Shown here piece by piece: positions 53,144-60,744 of a stretch of 64,000 nt of DNA. A program made the position numbers and the translations under genes. Numbering within the stretch: the first letter of the stretch is position 1; each line of letters starts with the position of its first letter. The stretch covers positions 4,464,001 to 4,528,000 of the forward strand of contig NZ_CP095078.1 of assembly GCF_022919075.1 (NCBI RefSeq), in the 5' to 3' direction. A model generated the notes under the pieces. The model was not told the DNA's origin, ran no database searches, and saw only the letters and a list, made by a program, of their open reading frames with translations. The DNA comes from Nocardioides sp. W7. GTDB taxonomy: Bacteria; Actinomycetota; Actinomycetes; Propionibacteriales; Nocardioidaceae.

Positions 53144-53157
53144 GTGAACCGTTTCAC
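53144..53157. promoter_or_regulatory. LacI-type operator, distal copy
   Basis: GTGAACC-GTTTCAC repeats the proximal operator with one change. The two centres are 210 bp apart, about 20 helical turns, suited to DNA looping. It lies just beyond the stop of the HxlR gene. The interval 52948-53143 shows no gene. Confidence 0.6.
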
Positions 53158-53185
53158 AAGGGCCGATCGAAGATCGGCGCAGGCC

Positions 53186-53554
53186 TTACGGGTTCGAGCC
53201 ACGCGGACTGTCGCCCCAGCGCAGGTGATAGGCCACCAGCGGCTGCATCGCCGCCAGCAGGTCGCGCCCGCGTGAGGTGAGCCGGTAGCGCACCGAGACC
53301 GGCGTCGTCGGGATCACCTCGCGCTCGACGACGTCGTAGGTCTCCAGCTCGCGCAGTCGGGCGGTGAGCAGGCGCGCGGAGAGCCCGTCGACGGCCGCTT
53401 CGATCTCCCCGAACCGCGACGCGCCGCGGCCGAGCGCGAGCATGATCGCGCCGGTCCAGCGGCGGCCGACGAACTCCAGGCCCGCCGTGGCCTCCCGGCA
53501 GGTGGCGTCGTCGATCAGGTCCTGACGGTCGGGCGCCGAGCTCTTCGCGGTCAC
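53186..53554 (-). CDS. HxlR-family transcriptional regulator
   Basis: This is a 122-aa regulator with the HxlR winged helix: CREATAGLEFVGRRWTGAIMLALGRGASRFGEIEAAVDGLSARLLTARLRELETYDVVEREVIPTTPVSVRYRLTSRGRDL. Cys 19 before the fold is in the place of the redox-sensing Cys of HypR/YodB-type members. The start is GTG at 53554. TACTAT sits 8 bases upstream on the minus strand as a possible -10, so the message may be leaderless. Divergent from the luciferase/FAD fusion, which it likely controls. Confidence 0.9.
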   Translation of the reverse strand: MTAKSSAPDRQDLIDDATCREATAGLEFVGRRWTGAIMLALGRGASRFGEIEAAVDGLSARLLTARLRELETYDVVEREVIPTTPVSVRYRLTSRGRDLLAAMQPLVAYHLRWGDSPRGSNP

Positions 53555-53567
53555 TTACTCATAGTAA
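53555..53567. promoter_or_regulatory. HxlR-type operator overlapping the regulator promoter
   Basis: TTACT-CAT-AGTAA is a perfect 5-3-5 inverted repeat abutting the HxlR start codon and overlapping its probable -10 TACTAT. It lies 52 bp from the divergent fusion gene. Confidence 0.55.
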
Positions 53568-53618
53568 CCCCCTTACCCGCAGTTGGTGCCGCACCGTCGC
53601 ACGACGGATGCTGGTGGC

Positions 53619-55865
53619 ATGCCCGACTACGGTCACCCCCTGCGCTTCGGATCCTTCATCACCCCGGCGGCCGCCTCGCCCGGGCGGCCGGTCGAGCTCG
53701 CGGTCCTCAGCGAGGAGCTCGGCTACGACCTCGCGACGTTCCAGGACCACCCCTACCAGCCGTCGTTCCTCGACACCTGGACGCTGATGTCGTACGCCGC
53801 CGCCCGCACCGAGCGGATCCACCTTGCCGGCAACGTGCTCAACCTGCCGCTGCGACCGCCCGCCGTACTGGCGAAGTCGGTGGCCAGTCTCGATCTGCTC
53901 ACGGGCGGCCGCGTCGCGCTGGGGCTGGGCGCCGGCGGGTTCTGGGACGCGATCGAGGCGTACGGCGGGACCCGCCTGACCCCCGGCGAGGCGGTGGACG
54001 CCCTGGCCGAGGCGATCACGATCATCCGCGGCGTCTGGGACACCTCCGACCGGTCGGTCCTCGCCGTCGACGGCACCCACCACCGGGTCCGCGGCGCCAA
54101 GCGCGGTCCGGCGCCCGCGCACGAGGTACCGATCTGGCTCGGGGCGCTCAAGCCGCGGATGCTGCGCCTGATCGGCCGCGCGGCCGACGGCTGGCTGCCT
54201 TCGATGCCGTACCTCCAGCCCGGCGACCTCGAGCGCGGCATGCGCGTGATCGACGAGGCAGCCCGGGAGGCCGGCCGGGACCCCGCCGAGGTCGTGCGGT
54301 TGCTCAACATCGCTCCCGATACCGGCGCCGACGAGCTGGTGCGCCTCGTCGTCGAGGACGGCGTCAGCACCTTCATCGTGATGGGCGACGACGAGGGCGG
54401 ACTGCGTCGCTTCGCCGCACTGACCGGCGAGGTACGCGAGCGGGTCGCCGAGGCCCGCGACAGCTCCGGGGTGCGCGAGCGCGGCCGGGTCCGTCGCTCC
54501 TCGGCCCTGGCGAAGCGGCTCCCCGGCATCGGGTACGACGACCTGCCGCCCGAGCTGGCGGAGCGCGCGGTCGAGCCGGGAGACCCGGCGTACACGCGCT
54601 ACACGTCGAGCCACCTGCGTGGCGGCGCCCCCGGTCTCGCGCTCCGGCCGCGGACCGTCGCCGAGGTGCAGACCGCGGTCGCCGTCGCCCGCGCGCACCG
54701 CGAGCTGCCGCTCGGCGTCCTCAGCGCCGGGCACGGCATCTCCGGGCGCTCCCTCAACCACGGCGGACTCGTCATCGACGTCAGCGCGCTCGACACCGTC
54801 GAAGTGCTCGACCCCGACACCGGCCGCGTCCGGCTCGGACCCGGCGCCCGGTGGGCCGACGTGGCCCGCACGCTCACGCCTTACGGTCTCGCGATCAGCA
54901 GCGGCGACTACGGCGGCGTGGGCGTCGGCGGGCTCGCGACCGCCGGCGGGATCGGCTGGTTCGCACGCAGCCACGGCCTGACCATCGACCACCTGACCGC
55001 GGTCGAGCTGGTCCTGGCCGACGGCCGGGTCGTGCGCACCAGCGCCGAGCAGGAGCCCGACCTGTTCTGGGGCGTGCGCGGCGCCGGGGCCAACTTCGGC
55101 ATCGCCACCTCCTTCGAGCTCACCGCCGCCCGGGTCGGCACGATCGCCTTCGCTCAGCTCGCCTTCGACGCCAGCGACACCGCGACCTTCCTGCAGCGGT
55201 GGGGGCAGGAGATCGAGTCCGCGGACCGCAGCGTCACCGGCCAGGTGATCCTCGGCGCTCGGCGGGGCGGACAGCGGATCGCCCAGGCGATGCTGGTCGT
55301 CGACGCAGACGACCCCGACACCGTCATCGAGCGCCTGCAGCCGATCGCCGAGATCGCGCCGCTGATGCAGCAGCAGGTCGCGCTCACCACCTACGAGCAG
55401 GTGATGGGCCTGTTCAGCAGCGACGAGCCGCAGCAGGGCCGCGGCGAGCCGCACACCCATTCCGGTCTGGCCGACCACCTCTCCCCCGAGCTCGCGGCCG
55501 AGCTCGCGGACCTGCTCGACGCGGGCACGTCGTACTTCTTCTCGATCCGCGCCGTCGGCGGCGCGGTCGCCGACGTACCGAGCGGGGCCACGGCGTACGC
55601 CGGCCGCAGCGCGGCCTTCTCGCTCTCCGGCTTCGGCACCGGCCCGGCGTTCGACACGGCCTGGGAACGGCTCGTCCCACACCTGTCCGGCAGCTACCTC
55701 AGCTTCGAGACCGGCACCGGACCACTGTGGCTGGAGCGCGCGTTCCCACCCGCCCACCTCGCCCGGCTGCGCGGCCTCAAACGCCGCTACGACCCCACGG
55801 GCCTGTTCCGCGACAACTTCTTCATCGAGCCGACGACCGACGCAGTAGAGGGCCCGGCCGCCTGA
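53619..55865 (+). CDS. Luciferase-like monooxygenase fused to FAD-linked (BBE-type) oxidase
   Basis: This 748-aa protein joins two oxidoreductases. Residues 1 to about 285 form a TIM-barrel luciferase-like (LLM) flavin or F420 enzyme: LRFGSFITPAAASPGRPVELAVLSEELGYDLATFQDHPYQ, LPLRPPAVLAKSVASLDLLTGGRVALGLGAG and VPIWLGALKPRMLRLIGRAADGWLPS. Residues about 320-748 form a PCMH/FAD oxidase: LRPRTVAEVQTAVAVARAH, AGHGISGRSLNHGG (His in the place of the 8-alpha FAD link), GVGVGGLATAGGIGWFARSHGLTIDHL and, at the end, YDPTGLFRDNFFIEP. The Cys used for bicovalent FAD is absent (GDYGGVG instead). No frameshift lies between the parts, so the fusion is real in this sequence. ATG 53619 is chosen by domain start; the ribosome site is weak. 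Confidence 0.9.
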   Translation: MPDYGHPLRFGSFITPAAASPGRPVELAVLSEELGYDLATFQDHPYQPSFLDTWTLMSYAAARTERIHLAGNVLNLPLRPPAVLAKSVASLDLLTGGRVALGLGAGGFWDAIEAYGGTRLTPGEAVDALAEAITIIRGVWDTSDRSVLAVDGTHHRVRGAKRGPAPAHEVPIWLGALKPRMLRLIGRAADGWLPSMPYLQPGDLERGMRVIDEAAREAGRDPAEVVRLLNIAPDTGADELVRLVVEDGVSTFIVMGDDEGGLRRFAALTGEVRERVAEARDSSGVRERGRVRRSSALAKRLPGIGYDDLPPELAERAVEPGDPAYTRYTSSHLRGGAPGLALRPRTVAEVQTAVAVARAHRELPLGVLSAGHGISGRSLNHGGLVIDVSALDTVEVLDPDTGRVRLGPGARWADVARTLTPYGLAISSGDYGGVGVGGLATAGGIGWFARSHGLTIDHLTAVELVLADGRVVRTSAEQEPDLFWGVRGAGANFGIATSFELTAARVGTIAFAQLAFDASDTATFLQRWGQEIESADRSVTGQVILGARRGGQRIAQAMLVVDADDPDTVIERLQPIAEIAPLMQQQVALTTYEQVMGLFSSDEPQQGRGEPHTHSGLADHLSPELAAELADLLDAGTSYFFSIRAVGGAVADVPSGATAYAGRSAAFSLSGFGTGPAFDTAWERLVPHLSGSYLSFETGTGPLWLERAFPPAHLARLRGLKRRYDPTGLFRDNFFIEPTTDAVEGPAA

Positions 55866-56025
55866 GACGTCTCGTCCGAGCCCGCACGCGCGGCCAGCAC
55901 CGCGTCACGAAGCACGCCGACACCTGGCCCGAGGAGCTCGACCGCCATACACGGATCTGCTGCCCGCCGACCCGTGACCCGATGTCGACCCGGAGCGCCC
56001 CGTGGTCCCGTAGCGTCCGATCGGG

Positions 56026-56559
56026 ATGGAACCGGACCGGGCGCTGTCGCGTGATACAGGTGTGGAGACCGACGAAGTCGCCGCCCTGTACGCGCGGGCC
56101 TGCCCCTCGCTGGTGGGTCTGCTCACGACGATCGGTGGGAGTCGGGCCGACGCCGAGGAGGTCGCTCAGGACGCCTTCGTCCGGTTGCTCGAGCACTGGG
56201 GCAAGGTCCGCGACTACTCCGACCCGGAGGCGTGGCTGCGCACGGTCGCGGTGCGGGCGCTCGTGTCGCGTCACCGCCGACGGCAGGTGGCGGTCCGCGG
56301 GCTGGCCCTGCTCGGCCGGCGCGCCGCGACGGCGCCGCCCGCGGCCGGACCCGGGCACGACGTGGAGCTGGACGAGGCGCTCGCGGGCCTGCCCGTCGAC
56401 CAGCGCACCGTCCTGGTGCTGCACCACCTGCACGACCTCTCGGTCGCCGAGGTCGCCGAGCTGCTCCACGTCCCCGCCGGCACGGTGAAGTCGAGGCTGT
56501 CGCGCGCTCGCGCAGCCTTGGCGCCGTTGCTGGCCGACGAGGAACGGAGCAGCACGTGA
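56026..56559 (+). CDS. ECF sigma factor (SigE-like)
   Basis: This is a 177-aa group-4 sigma factor. Region 2 is VGLLTTIGGSRADAEEVAQDAFVRLLEHW...AWLRTVAVRALVSRHRR and region 4 is DQRTVLVLHHLHDLSVAEVAELLHVPAGTVKSRLSRARAAL. Its stop overlaps the start of a membrane protein gene by 4 bp, the usual arrangement for a sigma factor and its controller. The 160-bp leader upstream shows no clear promoter motif. Confidence 0.93.
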   Translation: MEPDRALSRDTGVETDEVAALYARACPSLVGLLTTIGGSRADAEEVAQDAFVRLLEHWGKVRDYSDPEAWLRTVAVRALVSRHRRRQVAVRGLALLGRRAATAPPAAGPGHDVELDEALAGLPVDQRTVLVLHHLHDLSVAEVAELLHVPAGTVKSRLSRARAALAPLLADEERSST

Positions 56560-57632
56560 ACGACTTCGAAGACCGCCTGCGCAGGCACGTCGACGCCCTG
56601 ACCCCGGAGCAGTCGGTGCCCTTCCGCGAGGTCCTGGCGCGACGCGACCGGCGTCGCCGCCGGCACCGCGCACTCGCAGCCAGCGGTACGGCGATGGTCG
56701 CCGTCGCCGCCATCGCCATCGGCACCCAGCCGCTCGGACCGGACCACCCGCAGGACTCCGGCGGCCCGGCCACGAGCAGCCCCGCCCCGACCGAGACCGA
56801 GACCGAACGGCCGGAACCGACGTACGAGTGGGGCGAGCAGCCCTCACCGGTGGTGCTCCGGCTCGCCAGTCGCGACCTCGCGCTGAAGCCGTCGTCCTAC
56901 TGCTGGACGGGGCCACCCAACCGAAAAGGGATATCGCGGAGCATCTGTCCCTACGGAATGGAGCAGACAAGAGACCTGCCGGGCGTCGGAAGTCCAGCCG
57001 CCCTGGACTTCTGGTTCGGTGTCGAGGACTGGAGGTTCGAGGCCACCTTCACCGAGCTCGGCGTCGACTGCCCACGCCAGCACACGGTGCCGGTCACCCG
57101 CACCGGCGACCACCTGTTCCACCTCGACCCGGTCGGTCCGGCCGGCCGCTACAGCGTGAACCTGTTCGGCAGCGGCGACCAGGGCAGCGTGCGCGCCAGC
57201 TTCCTGTGGGCCACCCCGAGCGACGGGCCGGCAGACCAACCCAGCGCCTACGTCGCGCTCGCCTCGGAGGCCGGCGAGCTGGAGACCCACCCCGTGGAGG
57301 TCGGTGTCGACGACCTGGCCTTCCAACCGCGGGAGGCGGACGTCGAGGTCACGGTGACCGCAGCCAACGGGCGCTCGATGACCCTCGACGCCGAGGGCCG
57401 AGACCATGGCGAGTGCTACGCCGAGGGCACCCTGTTCTTCCGTGGCGAGCAGGACCAGGCACAGCAGGCGGCCCAGCTGGGCCCGCCACCGTTCACCTAC
57501 CAGGTGCGGCTCACCCTGGACGGCAGGCGCTACCTCGGCACGGCGGTCTGGCCGCGCGACGAGATCGCGGACCTCGCTCCCAACACCGCGCTCACCTTCG
57601 ACCCACCGCTCCCGGCGTACGCCGCCCCCTGA
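56556..57632 (+). CDS. Membrane-anchored protein coupled to ECF sigma factor (putative anti-sigma or sensor)
   Basis: This is a 358-aa protein. The N-terminal 35 residues are cytoplasmic (EDRLRRHVDALTPEQSVPFREVLARRDRRRRRHR), followed by one membrane helix (about 38-55), a Pro/Thr/Glu linker and an external domain with four cysteines (SSYCW, SICPYG, GVDCPRQ, HGECYAEG). GTG at 56556 overlaps the sigma stop (GTGA). The zinc-binding HxxxCxxC of common anti-sigma factors is absent, so a role as anti-sigma factor is inferred from coupling and topology only. Confidence 0.7.
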   Translation: MNDFEDRLRRHVDALTPEQSVPFREVLARRDRRRRRHRALAASGTAMVAVAAIAIGTQPLGPDHPQDSGGPATSSPAPTETETERPEPTYEWGEQPSPVVLRLASRDLALKPSSYCWTGPPNRKGISRSICPYGMEQTRDLPGVGSPAALDFWFGVEDWRFEATFTELGVDCPRQHTVPVTRTGDHLFHLDPVGPAGRYSVNLFGSGDQGSVRASFLWATPSDGPADQPSAYVALASEAGELETHPVEVGVDDLAFQPREADVEVTVTAANGRSMTLDAEGRDHGECYAEGTLFFRGEQDQAQQAAQLGPPPFTYQVRLTLDGRRYLGTAVWPRDEIADLAPNTALTFDPPLPAYAAP

Positions 57633-57648
57633 TCAGGGCGCCGGGCGC

Positions 57649-58083
57649 TCAGTCGAGACAGAACTCGTTGCCCTCGACGTCCTGCATCACCAGGCACGAC
57701 TCGTTCACGCCGTCGGCGGTCAGCAGTCGCACGCGCACGGCGCCGAGCGGGAGCAGCCGCGCACATTCGGCCTCGAGAGCGGCCAGGCGCTCCTCGGCCA
57801 CGAGCCCGGTGCCGACCTGCACGTCGAGGTGCAGCCGGTTCTTGACGACCTTGCCCTCGGGGACGCGCTGGAAGAACAGTCGCGGGCCGACCCCCGAGGG
57901 ATCGACGCAGGCGAACGCCGACCCCTGGTCCTCGGCCGGCTGGGTGCGGTCGAAGTCGTCCCAGGTGGCGAAGCCCTCCGGCGGAGGCGGTACGACGTAC
58001 CCCAGCACCTCGCACCAGAAGCGCGCGACGCGCTCGGGCTCGGCACAGTCGAAGGTGACCTGGAACTGCTTGACCGACGCCAT
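57649..58083 (-). CDS. VOC-family (glyoxalase-like) protein
   Basis: This is a 144-aa protein of glyoxalase/bleomycin-resistance fold: VKQFQVTFDCAEPERVARFWCEVLGYVV, NRLHLDVQVGTG and VMQDVEGNEFCLD are the usual strands, with His and Glu in metal-ligand positions. It starts 9 bp after the TetR stop and may belong to that transcript. The catalytic role is unknown. Confidence 0.87.
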   Translation of the reverse strand: MASVKQFQVTFDCAEPERVARFWCEVLGYVVPPPPEGFATWDDFDRTQPAEDQGSAFACVDPSGVGPRLFFQRVPEGKVVKNRLHLDVQVGTGLVAEERLAALEAECARLLPLGAVRVRLLTADGVNESCLVMQDVEGNEFCLD

Positions 58084-58092
58084 CGCTCCACC

Positions 58093-58734
58093 CTAGAGGC
58101 GTGCCGACCCCTGGTCGTCCTGGTCGGTCGCAGTCAGCTCCAGGTAGGCCAGGAGCACGTCGACCAGGGCTGCCCGTTCGCGTCGGGAGTCGACCGTGAC
58201 CGGCGCGACCAGCTGGAGGAGCGCCATGCCTCGGAGGCCGGTGAGCAGGACCCTGCTGACGGTGCGGTCGTGGCGGGGCGCGACGCGCGCGCCGAGACGC
58301 CTGACCTCGCGCCCGAAGGGCTCGGCCTGGGCGTCCAGGGTCTGGTCGGGACTGCTCCGGGTGGCCATCAGGATCTCGAAGCTGGCGAGGGAGAGCCGGC
58401 TGGTGAAGGCCCGTTCCCCCGCCTCGACGATGGCCTCCAGCCGCGCGCGCAGCGGCCCGTCGGGAATCGAGACGGACTCCATCGCGGCCACGAACTCGGC
58501 GAGGCCGGCCTCGGTGACCGCGGCGAGGATCCCGCTGCGGTCACCGAAGTGGTACTGGATGACTCCCCAGGTGACCCCGGCTCGTTCCGCGATGTGCTTG
58601 GCGCTCGCAGCCGGGTAGCCCTCCTCCAGGATGCACGCGACCGTCTCGTCGAGGATGCGCTGCCGGGTCGCGTCCGCCCGGGCCTGTCGGCCCGAGGCCG
58701 GCCGGGTGGGCTGGATGGAGGTCATGGGGCTCAC
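58093..58734 (-). CDS. TetR-family transcriptional regulator
   Basis: This is a 213-aa regulator with the N-terminal helix-turn-helix RQRILDETVACILEEGYPAASAKHIAERAGVTWGVIQYHFGDRSGILAAV (about 24-73). GTG at 58734 overlaps the stop of the DapB-like reductase gene by 4 bp (GTGA); ATG at 58725 is an alternative. It probably binds the 26-bp operator at 59832-59857 and controls both divergent transcripts. Confidence 0.92.
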   Translation of the reverse strand: MSPMTSIQPTRPASGRQARADATRQRILDETVACILEEGYPAASAKHIAERAGVTWGVIQYHFGDRSGILAAVTEAGLAEFVAAMESVSIPDGPLRARLEAIVEAGERAFTSRLSLASFEILMATRSSPDQTLDAQAEPFGREVRRLGARVAPRHDRTVSRVLLTGLRGMALLQLVAPVTVDSRRERAALVDVLLAYLELTATDQDDQGSARL

Positions 58735-59804
58735 CCCAGCACACGTCCGGCGTACGACGCGGGAAGGTCTACGACGCCGAGCAGTCCGGGCGGGGCGGCG
58801 CAGACGGCGTCGATCGCGTTGACGATCCGGGCGGCCGTCGCCACCACCCCCGCCTCGGTCTCGGAGACTCCCCCCAGTCCCACGTGACTGTTGAGCTCGA
58901 CCCCGGGCGAGCCTTCGACGACGACCCGGTGGACGCCGAGGTGTCCCTCGGGCGGGTAGGCCCAGGAGGGGGCCGCCGCGGGCGTCAGCCGGTTGACGTG
59001 CTCGACGATGATGACGGGTCGCCCGGCGACGATGCCCTCGACGCCGAACCTGACGGCGGCGATCCGGCCGGGCTCGACGTGGGTCATGACGCAGTCGATC
59101 GCGGTCGGCGTGACCCAGGGCTCGTAGAACTCGCGCACGTCGTCGAGCTCGACCTGCAGAGCGTCGGCGAGCAGGTGGACGGACCCGCCCCAGATCGAGG
59201 CGAGCACGCCGGGCAGGAACATCATGGGTGGCTCGGCGCCCGGCAGGGAGCCGAACCCGAAGGTGACCCCGGTGAAGTCGTAGTCGTCGTAGTCGGCGTA
59301 GTCGAAGATCTCCTGGACGCGGACGCTGTCCGCCCGTCCGACCAGGCTCAGCGCGGCGAGGGCGAGGGTGTCGCCGGAGTAGCCCGGGTCGATCCCGTTG
59401 ACGTACATCGACGTACCGCCGGCGGAGCAGGCCGCCTCGATGGGGTCGCGCAGCCAGGCGTCAGCGGTCCTCGGGTTCACCAGCCACACGAACGAGGAGC
59501 CGACGACGTTGGTGCCGGCCTCCAGGAACGCGCAGACCTCGGCCAGGGCCTCCTCCGGGCGGGTCTCGGCCTGGTTCGTGTAGACCACGCAGTCCGCACC
59601 CAGGGCCGCCAGGGCGGCGACGTCGTCGGTCGCGACCACCCCGGTCGGAGTGTCGAGTCCGCACAGGTCGGCGGCGTCACGACCGATCTTGTCGGCGCTC
59701 CCGGCGTGTACGCCGACGAGCTCCAGATCGGGCCTGCCGATGATCATCTCCAGCGCCTTGCGACCGACGTTGCCGGTCGAGAACTGGATCACGCGCTTGG
59801 TCAT
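58731..59804 (-). CDS. DapB-like NAD(P)-dependent reductase/dehydrogenase (dihydrodipicolinate reductase family), copy 1
   Basis: This is a 357-aa protein with the Rossmann start RVIQFSTGNVGRKALEMIIGRPDLELVGVHAGSADKIGRDAADLCGLDTPTGVVATDDVAALAALGADCVVYT, typical of the large 'dihydrodipicolinate reductase-like' group that also includes 2,4-diaminopentanoate dehydrogenase. It is not a true DapB, which is about 100 residues shorter. ATG 59804 has GAGGGG 7 bases upstream. It is a clear paralogue of the gene at 60741-61823. The substrate is unknown; a ketone or imine reduction is likely. Confidence 0.88.
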   Translation of the reverse strand: MTKRVIQFSTGNVGRKALEMIIGRPDLELVGVHAGSADKIGRDAADLCGLDTPTGVVATDDVAALAALGADCVVYTNQAETRPEEALAEVCAFLEAGTNVVGSSFVWLVNPRTADAWLRDPIEAACSAGGTSMYVNGIDPGYSGDTLALAALSLVGRADSVRVQEIFDYADYDDYDFTGVTFGFGSLPGAEPPMMFLPGVLASIWGGSVHLLADALQVELDDVREFYEPWVTPTAIDCVMTHVEPGRIAAVRFGVEGIVAGRPVIIVEHVNRLTPAAAPSWAYPPEGHLGVHRVVVEGSPGVELNSHVGLGGVSETEAGVVATAARIVNAIDAVCAAPPGLLGVVDLPASYAGRVLG

Positions 59805-59831
59805 GGAAACACCCCTCGTCGAGTCTTGCGC

Positions 59832-59857
59832 GGAAACATAAACCCTTTTATGTTTCC
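59832..59857. promoter_or_regulatory. 26-bp operator between divergent DapB-like and SDR genes
   Basis: GGAAACATAAA and TTTATGTTTCC are perfect 11-bp inverted arms around a 4-bp spacer (CCCT), in an AT-rich patch 28 bp from one start codon and 6 bp from the other. Length suits one or two TetR dimers. Confidence 0.75.
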
Positions 59858-59862
59858 CGTCC

Positions 59863-60744
59863 ATGAGCACTGCAGCAGAACCTCAGCCCCTGGCCGGCAA
59901 GATCGCCATCGTCACCGGCACCAGCCGAGGAGTCGGGACCGGCATCGCGGCCGAGCTCCTCCGGGCGGGCGCCACCGTCGTCGGTTGCTCGCGTGGCGAG
60001 CTGCCGGGCCTGCCCGGCGCCGAGGGGCTCGACGACGACGGCCGGCGCTCGCGGCAGTGGGTGTGCGACCAGGGCGACTACGGGGCGATCGACGCCTTCG
60101 TGTCCCGGGTCGTCGCCGAGTTCGGCCGGGTCGACATCCTGGTGAACAACGCCGGGGGCACCGTGCCGTCGCCCGCCGTCGAGGCGGTCCCGGAGCTGGT
60201 GCAGAAGATCCAGGGCTCCCCGCGGGCTGCCGACGAGTTCGAGCGCACGGCGCTCTTCCACGCGTTCGCCGTGCAGATGAACCTCATCAGCCCGCTGTGG
60301 TTCGCGATCCGGGTCTATCGCCAGATGGCCACCCAGGACGGTCTCGGGTCGATCGTCAACATCTCCAGCGGCGCGGGTCACCCGGCGGGCTCGCCGTCGC
60401 TGGTCTCGTACGGCGCAGCGAAGTCCGGTCTCAACCACCTGACCCGATCGCTGGCCGAGGAGTGGGGCGCGCACGCCCGGGTCAACTGCCTCGCGCTCGG
60501 TCCGACCATGACCGACAACTTCCAGAGCTTCGTGCTGCCGGCCGACGACCCGACCGGGGCGGGCTACTTCGAGAAGGTCCCGCTCGGACGAGCCGGAACC
60601 CCTGCCGAGGTCGGCCGGACCTGCGTGTTCCTGTCCTCGGGCGACGTGGACTACATCAACGGCACCACGATCGAGCTCGACGGCGGGATGCTGCCCGGCG
60701 TCCTGTACGACGCCGGCCTCCGGACGATCACGGACCTGCTGTGA
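59863..60744 (+). CDS. Short-chain dehydrogenase/reductase
   Basis: This is a 293-aa SDR with TGTSRGVGTGIAAEL cofactor motif, VNNAGG, catalytic Ser in VNISSGAG, YGAAKSGL Tyr-Lys pair and NGTTIELDGG near the end. An insertion of about 25 residues after VNNAGG makes it longer than most. The start codon lies 6 bp after the operator, so the leader is very short. Its stop overlaps the start of the second DapB-like gene (GTGA). Confidence 0.92.
   Translation: MSTAAEPQPLAGKIAIVTGTSRGVGTGIAAELLRAGATVVGCSRGELPGLPGAEGLDDDGRRSRQWVCDQGDYGAIDAFVSRVVAEFGRVDILVNNAGGTVPSPAVEAVPELVQKIQGSPRAADEFERTALFHAFAVQMNLISPLWFAIRVYRQMATQDGLGSIVNISSGAGHPAGSPSLVSYGAAKSGLNHLTRSLAEEWGAHARVNCLALGPTMTDNFQSFVLPADDPTGAGYFEKVPLGRAGTPAEVGRTCVFLSSGDVDYINGTTIELDGGMLPGVLYDAGLRTITDLL

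Noticed and set aside
55866..56025. Autoregulated ECF promoter before the sigma gene
   Set aside because: No convincing AAC-type -35 with CGT-type -10 pair at proper spacing was found by eye.
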